This document shows positions 56,684 to 64,000 of a DNA stretch of 64,000 nt, one piece after another. Position 1 is the stretch's first letter, and each line of letters starts with the position of its first letter. Under the pieces are notes generated by a model. The model did no database searches. It saw only the letters and a list, made by a program, of their open reading frames with translations, and had not been told where the DNA came from. A program made the translations under genes and the position numbers. This stretch comes from Rhodopseudomonas sp. (GTDB lineage: Bacteria; Pseudomonadota; Alphaproteobacteria; Rhizobiales; Xanthobacteraceae). The DNA is taken from the NCBI RefSeq assembly GCF_013377015.1, contig NZ_JACABA010000003.1:281510-345509 (forward strand), written 5' to 3'.

Positions 56684-58270
56684 CTATTCCGCCGGCACCG
56701 ACGCCTCGCGCAATCTCACCGAATAGTTCGACGCGTTGACACTGCCGCGCGAGGCGGCGCGGGCGAACACGATCAGATGATGCGCGACCAGCATCACGCT
56801 GAGCAGGTTCTCGATGTCACCGCGAATCAGCCGGCGCGCGGCGAATTTCCAGAACGCCCATTTGTAATCGCCGAGCACGCCGATCTGCCAAAGCACGTTG
56901 CGCAGGATGGTCAGGCCGCGCTTGATGTTGGCTTTCGAGGCGCGCTGCGGCGACGCTGGCGGATGCAGGCGGTTCCGATAGGTCGTCTGCACCTGATATT
57001 CATAACGCGCCAGCAGCTTTTCCGGCTCGTAGGCGCGCGCCATACAGTCGCGCCACGTCGCCACTACCTGATCGTAGGGCATCAGGAAGTCGACGTTGGA
57101 TTCGCGGCCGTCGTCGTGGATCAGCCGGCCTTCCTTCTCCAGCCGGTCCCACAGCGGCGTCTTCGGCAACGCCTGCAACAGGTTGATGGTGAGCAGCGGA
57201 ATCTGCGACTGCTCGATGAACTGCATCAGGAATTCGCCGGTCTCCGGGGTGTCGGTATCGAGCCCGAGGATGATACCGGACACCACCTCGATGCCGTAGC
57301 TGGAGATGGTGCGCACCCCCTCCAGGATTGGGACCATCATATTGTGGTCCTTCTGCATCGCCTTCAGCGCCACCGGATCCGGGGTCTCGATACCGCAGAA
57401 CATCGTGGTGAAATACGCCTCGCGCATCAGCTTGAGGATTTCCGGCCGCTTGGCGATGTTGAGCGTCGCCTCGCAGGCCAACTGGATCTCGAATCCGGTG
57501 CGCTTCTGCCATTCGATCAGATGCGGCAACAGGTCGAGCGCGGCCTTGCGGTTGCCGATGAAATTGTCGTCGACGAAATACACCGAGCCGCGAATGCCGC
57601 ATTCCAGCATGCGGTCCAGTTCGATGACGATCTGCTCCGGCGTCTTCAGACGCGGATTGCGGCCGTACAGCCCTGGAATATCGCAGAATTCGCATTGATA
57701 CGGGCAACCGCTGGAATACTGAACGCTGCCCAGGAGATAGCGGCTGCATTCCGCCAGCTCGTAGGCCGGAATCGGAAACAGCGTCATGTCGAGCCGGTCT
57801 TCCGTGGTCAGGATCACCTGCTGCGGCGGCCGCGACGGATCATGCGCCAGCCGCGCGATCAACTGATCGGTGGCGTCGCCGAGTTCGCCGACATGCAAAT
57901 AATCGAACGACGGATAATGATCCGGGCAGGCACTGACCGAGGGTCCGCCGATCGCCACCGCGAGACCGTAACCGTGGGCGCGGTGGCAGATATCGTTCAT
58001 CTGCTGACGCTGGATATGCATGCCGCTGACGAACACCGCCTCCGCCCATTCGAAATCCTCAGCCGTCGCCGGCCGGATGTTCTCGTCGACGAAGCGCACC
58101 GACCATTCCTCGGGCAGATAGGCCGCGATCACCAGCAGGCCCTGCGGCGGCATGAACGCCTGGACGTTGTCGGTCAGCGGATAGGCATGCTCGAAGGTGC
58201 CGAACGAGGAGGTGTAACGCGGGAAAACGCACAGGATGCGACGGCTACTCAGACTGGATTCAGCTCTCAT
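56684..58270 (-). CDS. hpnP: Hopanoid C-2 methylase HpnP (B12-binding radical SAM)
   Basis: 528-aa enzyme methylating hopanoids at C-2. A cobalamin-binding domain lies in the first ~170 residues ([27 protein letters not shown]...[13 protein letters not shown]...[15 protein letters not shown]). The radical SAM motif C-X3-C-X2-C is in [21 protein letters not shown], followed by [12 protein letters not shown] and a C-terminal helical region. ATG 58270 has GAGGA six bases upstream. An EcfG-like promoter is present upstream. The gene is inserted between eutB and eutC. Confidence 0.92.
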   Translation of the reverse strand: MRAESSLSSRRILCVFPRYTSSFGTFEHAYPLTDNVQAFMPPQGLLVIAAYLPEEWSVRFVDENIRPATAEDFEWAEAVFVSGMHIQRQQMNDICHRAHGYGLAVAIGGPSVSACPDHYPSFDYLHVGELGDATDQLIARLAHDPSRPPQQVILTTEDRLDMTLFPIPAYELAECSRYLLGSVQYSSGCPYQCEFCDIPGLYGRNPRLKTPEQIVIELDRMLECGIRGSVYFVDDNFIGNRKAALDLLPHLIEWQKRTGFEIQLACEATLNIAKRPEILKLMREAYFTTMFCGIETPDPVALKAMQKDHNMMVPILEGVRTISSYGIEVVSGIILGLDTDTPETGEFLMQFIEQSQIPLLTINLLQALPKTPLWDRLEKEGRLIHDDGRESNVDFLMPYDQVVATWRDCMARAYEPEKLLARYEYQVQTTYRNRLHPPASPQRASKANIKRGLTILRNVLWQIGVLGDYKWAFWKFAARRLIRGDIENLLSVMLVAHHLIVFARAASRGSVNASNYSVRLREASVPAE

Positions 58271-58370
58271 CGGACATCCTCTGCGAATGATTCATAGAAC
58301 CCGTATTCCCTTGGTTTCCGGATCATCCCGAGCGGTTCGAAGGGCGGCGAAAAACAGATAGGCCGGCTGT

Positions 58371-58395
58371 AACCGTTAAGACACAAGGCCGTTCC
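58371..58395 (-). promoter_or_regulatory. EcfG-like promoter of hpnP
   Basis: On the - strand, GGAAC (58395-58391), 17 nt, then GTT (58373-58371; the fourth base reads GGTT rather than CGTT). This is a near match to the general stress sigma factor consensus. Start of transcription would be about 95 nt before the hpnP ATG. In R. palustris TIE-1 hpnP is known to depend on EcfG. Confidence 0.65.
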
Positions 58396-58543
58396 ATCTT
58401 TGTCAGAAAACCATGCCCAAGTGTTGCAGCCGCGCCGCACAATGTAACCACGATGTACAAGGCTGGGCTACAATTTCTTCAAGATTGTGGCGGCAGCTGC
58501 CGGATTGCGGCAGGGCACCGGGCCAGCGGCGCATGGCAGCGCG

Positions 58544-59926
58544 TCAGGCGATCAGCCGGGAGGCAAATTCCGGCACCAGCCCATCACTCCCGGCCAGCCG
58601 AAAATCCGCGCCCGCCAACCCCGCGCGCACCAGCCAGTCGTCGAATTCCGGCGCCCGCTTCAGCCCGAGCAGGTCGCGGACATAGAGCGCGTCGTGAAAC
58701 GAGGTCGACTGGTAATTCAGCATGACATCGTCGGCTCCCGGCACGCCCATGATGAAGCTGACGCCGGCGGCGCCGAGCAGTGTCAACAGCGTGTCCATGT
58801 CGTCCTGATCGGCTTCGGCATGGTTGGTGTAACAGATGTCCACACCGAGCGGCAGGCCGAGCAGCTTGCCGCAGAAATGGTCTTCCAGCCCGGCGCGGAT
58901 GATCTCCTTGCCGTCATAGAGATATTCCGGCCCGATGAAGCCGACCACGCTGTTGACCAGCAGCGGATCGAACGCCCGCGCCACCGCATAGGCCCGCGCC
59001 TCGCAGGTCTGCTGATCGACGCCGTGATGGGCATTGGCCGACAGCGCCGAGCCCTGCCCGGTCTCGAAATACATCACATTGTCGCCGATGGTGCCGCGCC
59101 GCAGCGACAGCCCGGCCTGCCGGGCCTCGCCCAGCATCGCCAGGTCGATGCCGAAACTGCGATTGGCGGCCTCGGTGCCGGCGATCGATTGAAACACCAG
59201 ATCGACCGGACAGCCCTGCTCGATCAGCTTGATCGTGGTGGTGACGTGGGTCAGCACGCAGCTCTGGGTCGGAATCTGCAGCCGCACGATGACGTCGTCG
59301 AGCAGCCGCACCAGATTGCCGAGCACCACGGGATCGTCGCTGGCGGGGTTGATGCCGATGCAGGCGTCGCCCGACCCCAGCACGAGCCCATCGAGGATCG
59401 AGGCGGTGATCCCCCTTTCGTCGTCGAATGGATGGTTCGGTTGCAGCCGCGCGCTGAGCCGGCCCGGTAGTCCGATGGTGTTGCGAAACCGGGTGATCAC
59501 CGCACATTTTTTCGCCACCAGGATCAGGTCCTGATTGCGCATCAGTTTCGACACCGCCGCCGCCATTTCCGGGGTGATGCCGGGCGCAAGACGCGCCAGC
59601 ACCGCAGGCGTCGCCGCATCCGACAGCAGCCAGTCGCGGAAGCCGCCGACGGTCAGCGCCGCGACCGCGGCAAAGGCGGCGGCGTCGTGACTATCGACGA
59701 TCAGCCGGGTGACCTCGTCGTCTTCGTACGGCACCACCGCTTCGCTGAGGAATTGCGTCAGCGGCAGATCCGCCAGCGCCATTCGGGCGGCGACCATCTG
59801 TTCAGCGCTGGAGGCGGCGACACCCGCCAGTCGATCGCCGGACCGCGGCGGCGTGGCCTTGGCCAACAGGTCGCGCAGATCGTCGAACGCAAAGGACACG
59901 TTGCCGATGGCGTGGCGATAGATCAT
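58544..59926 (-). CDS. eutB: Ethanolamine ammonia-lyase large subunit
   Basis: 460-aa catalytic TIM-barrel subunit binding ethanolamine and adenosylcobalamin with EutC. Segments include RNTIGLPGRLSARLQPNHPFDDERG, GDACIGINPASDD, THVTTTIKLIEQG, VFQSIAGTEAANRSFGID, GQGSALSANAHHGVDQQTCEARAYAVARAFDPLLVNSVVGFIGPEYLYDG and SFIMGVPGADDVMLNYQSTSFHD. It is 273 bp upstream of hpnP on the same strand. No metabolosome genes are present nearby, so this is the simple EutBC form. Confidence 0.94.
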   Translation of the reverse strand: MIYRHAIGNVSFAFDDLRDLLAKATPPRSGDRLAGVAASSAEQMVAARMALADLPLTQFLSEAVVPYEDDEVTRLIVDSHDAAAFAAVAALTVGGFRDWLLSDAATPAVLARLAPGITPEMAAAVSKLMRNQDLILVAKKCAVITRFRNTIGLPGRLSARLQPNHPFDDERGITASILDGLVLGSGDACIGINPASDDPVVLGNLVRLLDDVIVRLQIPTQSCVLTHVTTTIKLIEQGCPVDLVFQSIAGTEAANRSFGIDLAMLGEARQAGLSLRRGTIGDNVMYFETGQGSALSANAHHGVDQQTCEARAYAVARAFDPLLVNSVVGFIGPEYLYDGKEIIRAGLEDHFCGKLLGLPLGVDICYTNHAEADQDDMDTLLTLLGAAGVSFIMGVPGADDVMLNYQSTSFHDALYVRDLLGLKRAPEFDDWLVRAGLAGADFRLAGSDGLVPEFASRLIA

Positions 59927-59999
59927 GGCGCTCCCGGCGCCGCGCCCCGCACCCGTGCGGAGCGATGCGGCTCACCGCAAATTACCATCCGGCACTCGG

Positions 60000-61706
60000 T
60001 TAGGCGACCCGCACGGTCGCAAGAAATTTCACCACCTCGGCCTTGAGACGGTTGCTCTCGCTGGACAGCATCTGCGCGGACGACAGCACCTGCGACGACG
60101 CCGAACCGGTGTCGGCCGCGCCGCGGTTGACGTCGCCGATGCTGTTGGCGACCTGATTGGTGCCGACCGCCGCCTGCTGAACGCTGCGGGCGATTTCTCG
60201 GGTGGCAGCACCCTGCTGCTCAACTGAGGAGGCGATGGTCGAGGCAATGCCCGAGATCCGCCCGATGGTGCCGCCGATCTCCTTGATGGCAGCGACCGAG
60301 TCCTCGGTCGCCGCCTGCATCTCGGCGATCTGCAGACTGATTTCATCGGTGGCCTTCGAGGTCTGCGCCGCCAGCGCCTTGACCTCCTGGGCGACCACCG
60401 CGAAGCCCTTGCCGGCCTCGCCGGCGCGCGCCGATTCGATGGTCGCGTTGAGCGCCAGCAGATTGGTCTGGCCGGCGATCGCGGTGATCAATTTGGTGAC
60501 GTCGCCGATCCGGCTCGCCGCCAGCGCCAGTTTGGCGATCCGCTCGTCGGTCTTGCGGGCCTGCTCGACAGCCTCCGCAGCGATGCTGCCGGATTCCTGG
60601 ACCTGCCTGCCGATCTCGTTGACCGAGGCCGCCATCTGTTCGGTCGCCGAAGCGACGGCCTGAACGTTGTGCGACGTCTCCGCCGACGCCGCCGCCACGA
60701 CGGTGGAGAGCTGCTGGGTCGCCGCGCTGCTCTTCGCCAGCCCGACGGCGGAAGTCTCCAGTTCGCCGGACGCCGTGCCGACGTGTTCGATGATGCTGCC
60801 CATCGCGGCTTCGAAGCTGTCGGCAAGCTGATGCAGTTCGGCGCGGCGCGCCAGCGCGGCCTGGCGCTCGTTCTGCTCGCGATCGGCATGCTCGCGCTCG
60901 GCTTTGGCGGAAGCGTGGACCTTGAAGTCCTCGACCGCGCGCGCCATCTGGCCGACCTCATCGAGGCGGTTGAGCCCCGGCAATTGCACGCTGAAATTTC
61001 CGCTCGCGAGTTCGCGCATGGCGCGCGCCATCGCCACCACCGGGCGAGAGATATTGCGCCCCACCAGCAGAGAAACCAGAATACCCGCGACTGCCGCCAC
61101 CAGCAGGATCACCGACAGCGTCAATTGCTGCTGATCGAGCTGCAGTCCGGCGCGCGCAACCTCGCGGTCCCTGCTCTCGCTGCTGGCCAGCGTCAACTCA
61201 TCGGTCAGCTTCTCGATTTCGCCGAAGTGCCGTTCCGCGCTCTTGATGAACATCATCGACGAGCCGGCATCGCCGTCCGCCATCTCGATCGCGTTCTTCG
61301 ATTGTTTGAGATAGCCGGTCACAGCGGCTTTCAGTTTTTGAAACGCGGCGGGATTGATCGCCGCGCTGCCATGAAACGTTTCGATCGCCGTCAAGGCATC
61401 GGGAACCTTCGCCGCGGCCGCCAACGCTTCCTTGGAGACGGCGGCGAGCTTGTTCTGGTCGGTTTCGTTCGCCGCTGTCGCCGCGAGGCGATACAGCTTG
61501 GCATGCGCGGTCCAGACCGCGGAGTTAAGCTCGGCGGCCAGTTCCGACTGCCGTACCGGGCCCGCGATCAGCGCGTCGACGCTTGCCTGATTGAGCCGCA
61601 GCGCATGCAGCGCATAGGCGCCGAGGCCGATCAGCACGACGACGAGAAATGCGGGCGCCAGCTGCACCTTCCAGGACAGGCCGACGCTCTTGATCCAACG
61701 ACTCAT
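60000..61706 (-). CDS. Methyl-accepting chemotaxis protein
   Basis: 568-aa chemoreceptor. The first transmembrane helix is at about residues 14-34 ([22 protein letters not shown]), a periplasmic four-helix sensor at about 35-190, the second helix near 196-215 ([20 protein letters not shown]). A HAMP domain follows ([20 protein letters not shown]...[12 protein letters not shown]), then a signalling domain with the hairpin tip [36 protein letters not shown]. No C-terminal CheR/CheB-tethering pentapeptide is seen. It lies 41 bp downstream of a stand-alone Cache protein gene. Confidence 0.93.
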   Translation of the reverse strand: MSRWIKSVGLSWKVQLAPAFLVVVLIGLGAYALHALRLNQASVDALIAGPVRQSELAAELNSAVWTAHAKLYRLAATAANETDQNKLAAVSKEALAAAAKVPDALTAIETFHGSAAINPAAFQKLKAAVTGYLKQSKNAIEMADGDAGSSMMFIKSAERHFGEIEKLTDELTLASSESRDREVARAGLQLDQQQLTLSVILLVAAVAGILVSLLVGRNISRPVVAMARAMRELASGNFSVQLPGLNRLDEVGQMARAVEDFKVHASAKAEREHADREQNERQAALARRAELHQLADSFEAAMGSIIEHVGTASGELETSAVGLAKSSAATQQLSTVVAAASAETSHNVQAVASATEQMAASVNEIGRQVQESGSIAAEAVEQARKTDERIAKLALAASRIGDVTKLITAIAGQTNLLALNATIESARAGEAGKGFAVVAQEVKALAAQTSKATDEISLQIAEMQAATEDSVAAIKEIGGTIGRISGIASTIASSVEQQGAATREIARSVQQAAVGTNQVANSIGDVNRGAADTGSASSQVLSSAQMLSSESNRLKAEVVKFLATVRVA

Positions 61707-61747
61707 AGCTGACTTTCAATGCGCGCTAAGGCGATCGACGACGACGC

Positions 61748-62215
61748 TTACAGCTTGTAGATGCCTGCACACACCGCGGTGTTGTCGAGTTTTTCGCAGT
61801 ACATTTCCTTCGGCTCGACCTTCTTGGTCACCGGATTGACGAATTTGTACTCTTGCCAGAACGACGGCTGCTTGGCGGCCAGCTCGACCCGCTCTTTGAC
61901 GTAAAGCTTGCCGTCGACATCCTGCGCGTCGATCAGGTCCTTGCCGATGAACTTGGCGTTCGAGCCGTGCGCCAGCACCTTGCCGTCGAGCTGATAGACG
62001 ACGACGTAGAGGTCGCCCTTGACGAACGGACCGGCCTTGTCGCTGATCGTCGGATAGGCCTTGTCGCCGCCTTCCGCCTTGATCAGCGTCACCGCCTGCT
62101 TGACCATGGCGATCGCATCATCCTTGCTGGCGTTTTCGGCGGCGGCGGGGACAACGGAAGCGGTCAATACCGCCGCCGCGGCGACGACCATGATTTTCGA
62201 AATCGAAATGCCCAC
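61748..62215 (-). CDS. Periplasmic single Cache-domain protein
   Basis: 155-aa exported protein. The signal peptide ISKIMVVAAAAVLTASVVPAAAE is followed by a Cache_2-type domain (AIAMVKQAVTLIKAEGGDKAYPTISDKAGPFVKGDLYVVVYQLDGKVLAHGSNAKFIGKDLIDAQDVDGKLYVKE...SFWQEYKFVNPVTKKVEPKEMYCEKL). GTG 62215 has GGAG eight bases upstream. It has no transmembrane or signalling module, so it probably binds a small ligand and presents it to the adjacent chemoreceptor. Confidence 0.85.
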   Translation of the reverse strand: MGISISKIMVVAAAAVLTASVVPAAAENASKDDAIAMVKQAVTLIKAEGGDKAYPTISDKAGPFVKGDLYVVVYQLDGKVLAHGSNAKFIGKDLIDAQDVDGKLYVKERVELAAKQPSFWQEYKFVNPVTKKVEPKEMYCEKLDNTAVCAGIYKL

Positions 62216-62451
62216 GTGCAAATCTCCAGGAATTTGGAACGCGCGACCGAGCGGTCGCCGACGCGATGAAAGCTCGCACGAAAACGCGAACCATCGGTTA
62301 ACAACCACCTAGGGTTATTACGTGAGTTCCCGAAGCCGGCTTGATAGTTATGCTAATCGGAACCGACGAAGGGCCGAGACGCTACCTGATACCATCGCTC
62401 ACCGATCGCATCGTCAACGAAGATCCCACACAGTAACCTGCCAGATTTGTA

Positions 62452-63639
62452 CTAAGCGTGCTGCGCTGCCGCGTGGCCGGACGCCCACGCCCATTGAAAA
62501 TTGAAGCCGCCGAGCTGGCCGGTGACGTCGACGACTTCGCCGATGAAGTAAAGACCGGGCACGGCCTTTGATTCAAATGTCTTCGATGATAATTCACTGG
62601 TATCGACGCCGCCGAGCGTGACCTCTGCGGTGCGGAAACCCTCGGTCCCATTAGGCCGGACTCGCCATTCCTTCACCGCTGCCGCGAGTTGTTGCAACAG
62701 TTTGTCGGATGCATCGGCGAGACGAAGCGGACCCGTGGTTCGGTCGGCGATCGCCTGCGCGAGCCGCTTCGGCACAAATTCGGTCAGCGCGGTCGCGGGT
62801 TCCTGCCTGGGATGATCGCGGCGCAGCCGTTTCAATTCGGCCAGCAGATCGACCGTAGGCGCCATGTCGATGACGATCTCGCTACCTTCGTGCCAGTACG
62901 ATGATATCTGCAGGATCGCCGGGCCGCTCAACCCGCGATGGGTGAACAGCAGCGCCTCGTCGAAGCTCGCCTTGCCGCAACTAACGACGGCATCGACCGC
63001 GATGCCGGACAGTTCGGAAAATTGCGGCAGCAGATCCGGGGCAAATGTCAGCGGCACCAGAGCCGCGCGCGGCGGCACGATCTTCAAGCCGAACTGCTCC
63101 GCCACCTTGTAGCCGAATCCGCTGGCGCCCATTTTTGGAATCGACGGGCCGCCGGTGGCGATCACCAGCGAGCGGGCACGAAAGACGCCCTGCTCTGTCG
63201 TCAGCACGAATCCGTCGGCGTCCTTCGCAATCGCCGGGCTGCGAATGCCGAACCGCAGCTGCACATCGCCGGCCCGGCACTCCTGCATCAGCACGTCGAC
63301 GATCTGCCGCGACGAGCCGTCGCAAAACAGCTGGCCGCGGGTCTTTTCGTGATACGCAATCCGGTATTTTTCGACCAGCGCGATGAAATCCTGCTGGGTG
63401 TAGCCGGCCAGCGCGGAGACGCAGAACCGCGGATTCTGCGATAGGAAGTTCGCAGGTCCGGTGTGCAGATTGGTGAAGTTGCAGCGGCCGCCGCCGGAGA
63501 TCCTGATCTTTTCGCCCGGCGCATTGCCCTGCTCGATCAGCAGCACCGAACGGCCGCGCTGGCCGGCAACGCCGGCGCACATCAGGCCGGCGGCGCCGGC
63601 GCCGAGAACGATGACGTCGTAGGCGTTAGGCTTGCTCAT
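62452..63639 (-). CDS. HI0933/BaiN-type NAD(P)/FAD-dependent oxidoreductase
   Basis: 395-aa flavoprotein. The FAD motif is DVIVLGAGAAGLMCAGVAGQRGRSVLLIE (residues 8-36), followed by the family signature KIRISGGGRCNFTN. The middle segment is LVIATGGPSIPKMGASGFGYKVAEQFG, and the C-terminal FAD contact is GLYFIGEVVDVTGQLGGFNFQWAWASG. The physiological substrate of this family is mostly unknown; BaiN homologues reduce bile acids. ATG 63639 lies in the stop of the transglutaminase-like gene (ATGA). Confidence 0.88.
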   Translation of the reverse strand: MSKPNAYDVIVLGAGAAGLMCAGVAGQRGRSVLLIEQGNAPGEKIRISGGGRCNFTNLHTGPANFLSQNPRFCVSALAGYTQQDFIALVEKYRIAYHEKTRGQLFCDGSSRQIVDVLMQECRAGDVQLRFGIRSPAIAKDADGFVLTTEQGVFRARSLVIATGGPSIPKMGASGFGYKVAEQFGLKIVPPRAALVPLTFAPDLLPQFSELSGIAVDAVVSCGKASFDEALLFTHRGLSGPAILQISSYWHEGSEIVIDMAPTVDLLAELKRLRRDHPRQEPATALTEFVPKRLAQAIADRTTGPLRLADASDKLLQQLAAAVKEWRVRPNGTEGFRTAEVTLGGVDTSELSSKTFESKAVPGLYFIGEVVDVTGQLGGFNFQWAWASGHAAAQHA

Positions 63640-64000
63640 TCGACCGGCAATACGTCCACCGCCACCGCGAGCTTCTGCTTGCGCGATCCGACGATGACGC
63701 CATCCACCGGCGAAACGTCCGAGAAATCCCGTCCCACCGCGAGCACGATGTGGTCCTGCTCGACCAGGATATCGTTGGTCGGATCGAACCCGATCCAGCC
63801 GGTCTCGTTGCCGCACCACACCGAGACCCAGGCATGGGTGGCGTCGGCGCCCTGCAGCCGCGGCTGGCCCGGCGGCGGATAGGTGCGCAGATAGCCGCTG
63901 ACATAGGCCGCCGGCAAGCCGAGCCCGCGCAGTCCTGCGATCATCACATGGGCGAAGTCCTGGCAGACGCCGTGGCGCTTCTCGAACACCTCCTGCAGCG
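63636..64000 (-). CDS. Transglutaminase-like cysteine protease, C-terminal part (cut by window edge)
   Basis: The last ~121 residues are in the window. The catalytic triad can be read: Cys in RHGVCQDFAHVMIAGLRGLGLPAAYVSGYL, His in ATHAWVSVWC and Asp in FDPTNDILV. This matches the family often linked to alpha-E and circularly permuted ATP-grasp proteins. The N-terminus lies beyond base 64000. It is translationally coupled to the flavoprotein gene. Confidence 0.9.
   Translation of the reverse strand, partial: LQEVFEKRHGVCQDFAHVMIAGLRGLGLPAAYVSGYLRTYPPPGQPRLQGADATHAWVSVWCGNETGWIGFDPTNDILVEQDHIVLAVGRDFSDVSPVDGVIVGSRKQKLAVAVDVLPVE

Noticed and set aside
59927-59999. Possible cobalamin riboswitch before eutB
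   Set aside because: Only 73 bp are available and no B12-box sequence is visible.

Overview
The window looks like chromosomal DNA of a purple non-sulfur alphaproteobacterium close to Rhodopseudomonas palustris (Nitrobacteraceae). It has high GC. A pimeloyl-CoA type dicarboxylate degradation operon and a complete hopanoid gene cluster, including the C-2 methylase HpnP, lie about 20 kb apart. The family assignments are read from protein motifs and gene order; no database search was possible.

Layout. 1-614: start of glycerol kinase (cut by the window edge). 793-13946: nitrate assimilation on the + strand. It comprises the NasT antiterminator and NasS sensor, the NrtABC-type nitrate ABC transporter, a single-domain globin, an FAD oxidoreductase, ferredoxin-type nitrite reductase, an unusual CysJ-like flavoprotein carrying an RnfB-like Fe-S domain, and the molybdenum nitrate reductase. 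The transporter operon has a sigma-54 promoter and a leader RNA with an ANTAR-type hexaloop hairpin that overlaps an intrinsic terminator. This is the expected target of NasT.

14144-21996: pim operon (pimF-A-B-C-D order of transcription, - strand) without a pimE downstream. Its intergenic gaps are filled with palindromic repeats. An IclR-family regulator is divergent from it, with a perfect 8-1-8 palindrome between the two. 23045-30554: branched-chain type ABC uptake system (LivGFHM) with three tandem paralogous binding proteins, each followed by its own terminator.

30665-39010: mixed genes. These are a DUF892 ferritin-like stress protein behind an exact EcfG-type promoter, an RMD1/DUF155 protein, an M20 amidohydrolase, a GMC oxidoreductase with an alpha/beta hydrolase, and a putative stress unit of Tat-exported metallophosphoesterase, amicyanin-like cupredoxin, ECF sigma factor and zinc-finger anti-sigma factor.

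39014-51839: hopanoid cluster. hpnO, a DUF2147 protein, hpnN, ispH and hpnH are followed by the convergent operon hpnC-D-E-shc(F)-G on the - strand. 52057-55676: two small exported proteins and a second MMPL/RND exporter. 55894-59926: ethanolamine ammonia-lyase genes eutB and eutC, with the hopanoid 2-methylase hpnP placed between them; all three products are B12 proteins or depend on B12. 60000-64000: a chemoreceptor with a stand-alone Cache protein, a HI0933/BaiN-type flavoprotein, and the end of a transglutaminase-like protease gene.

No tRNA, rRNA, CRISPR array, prophage or insertion sequence was recognised.
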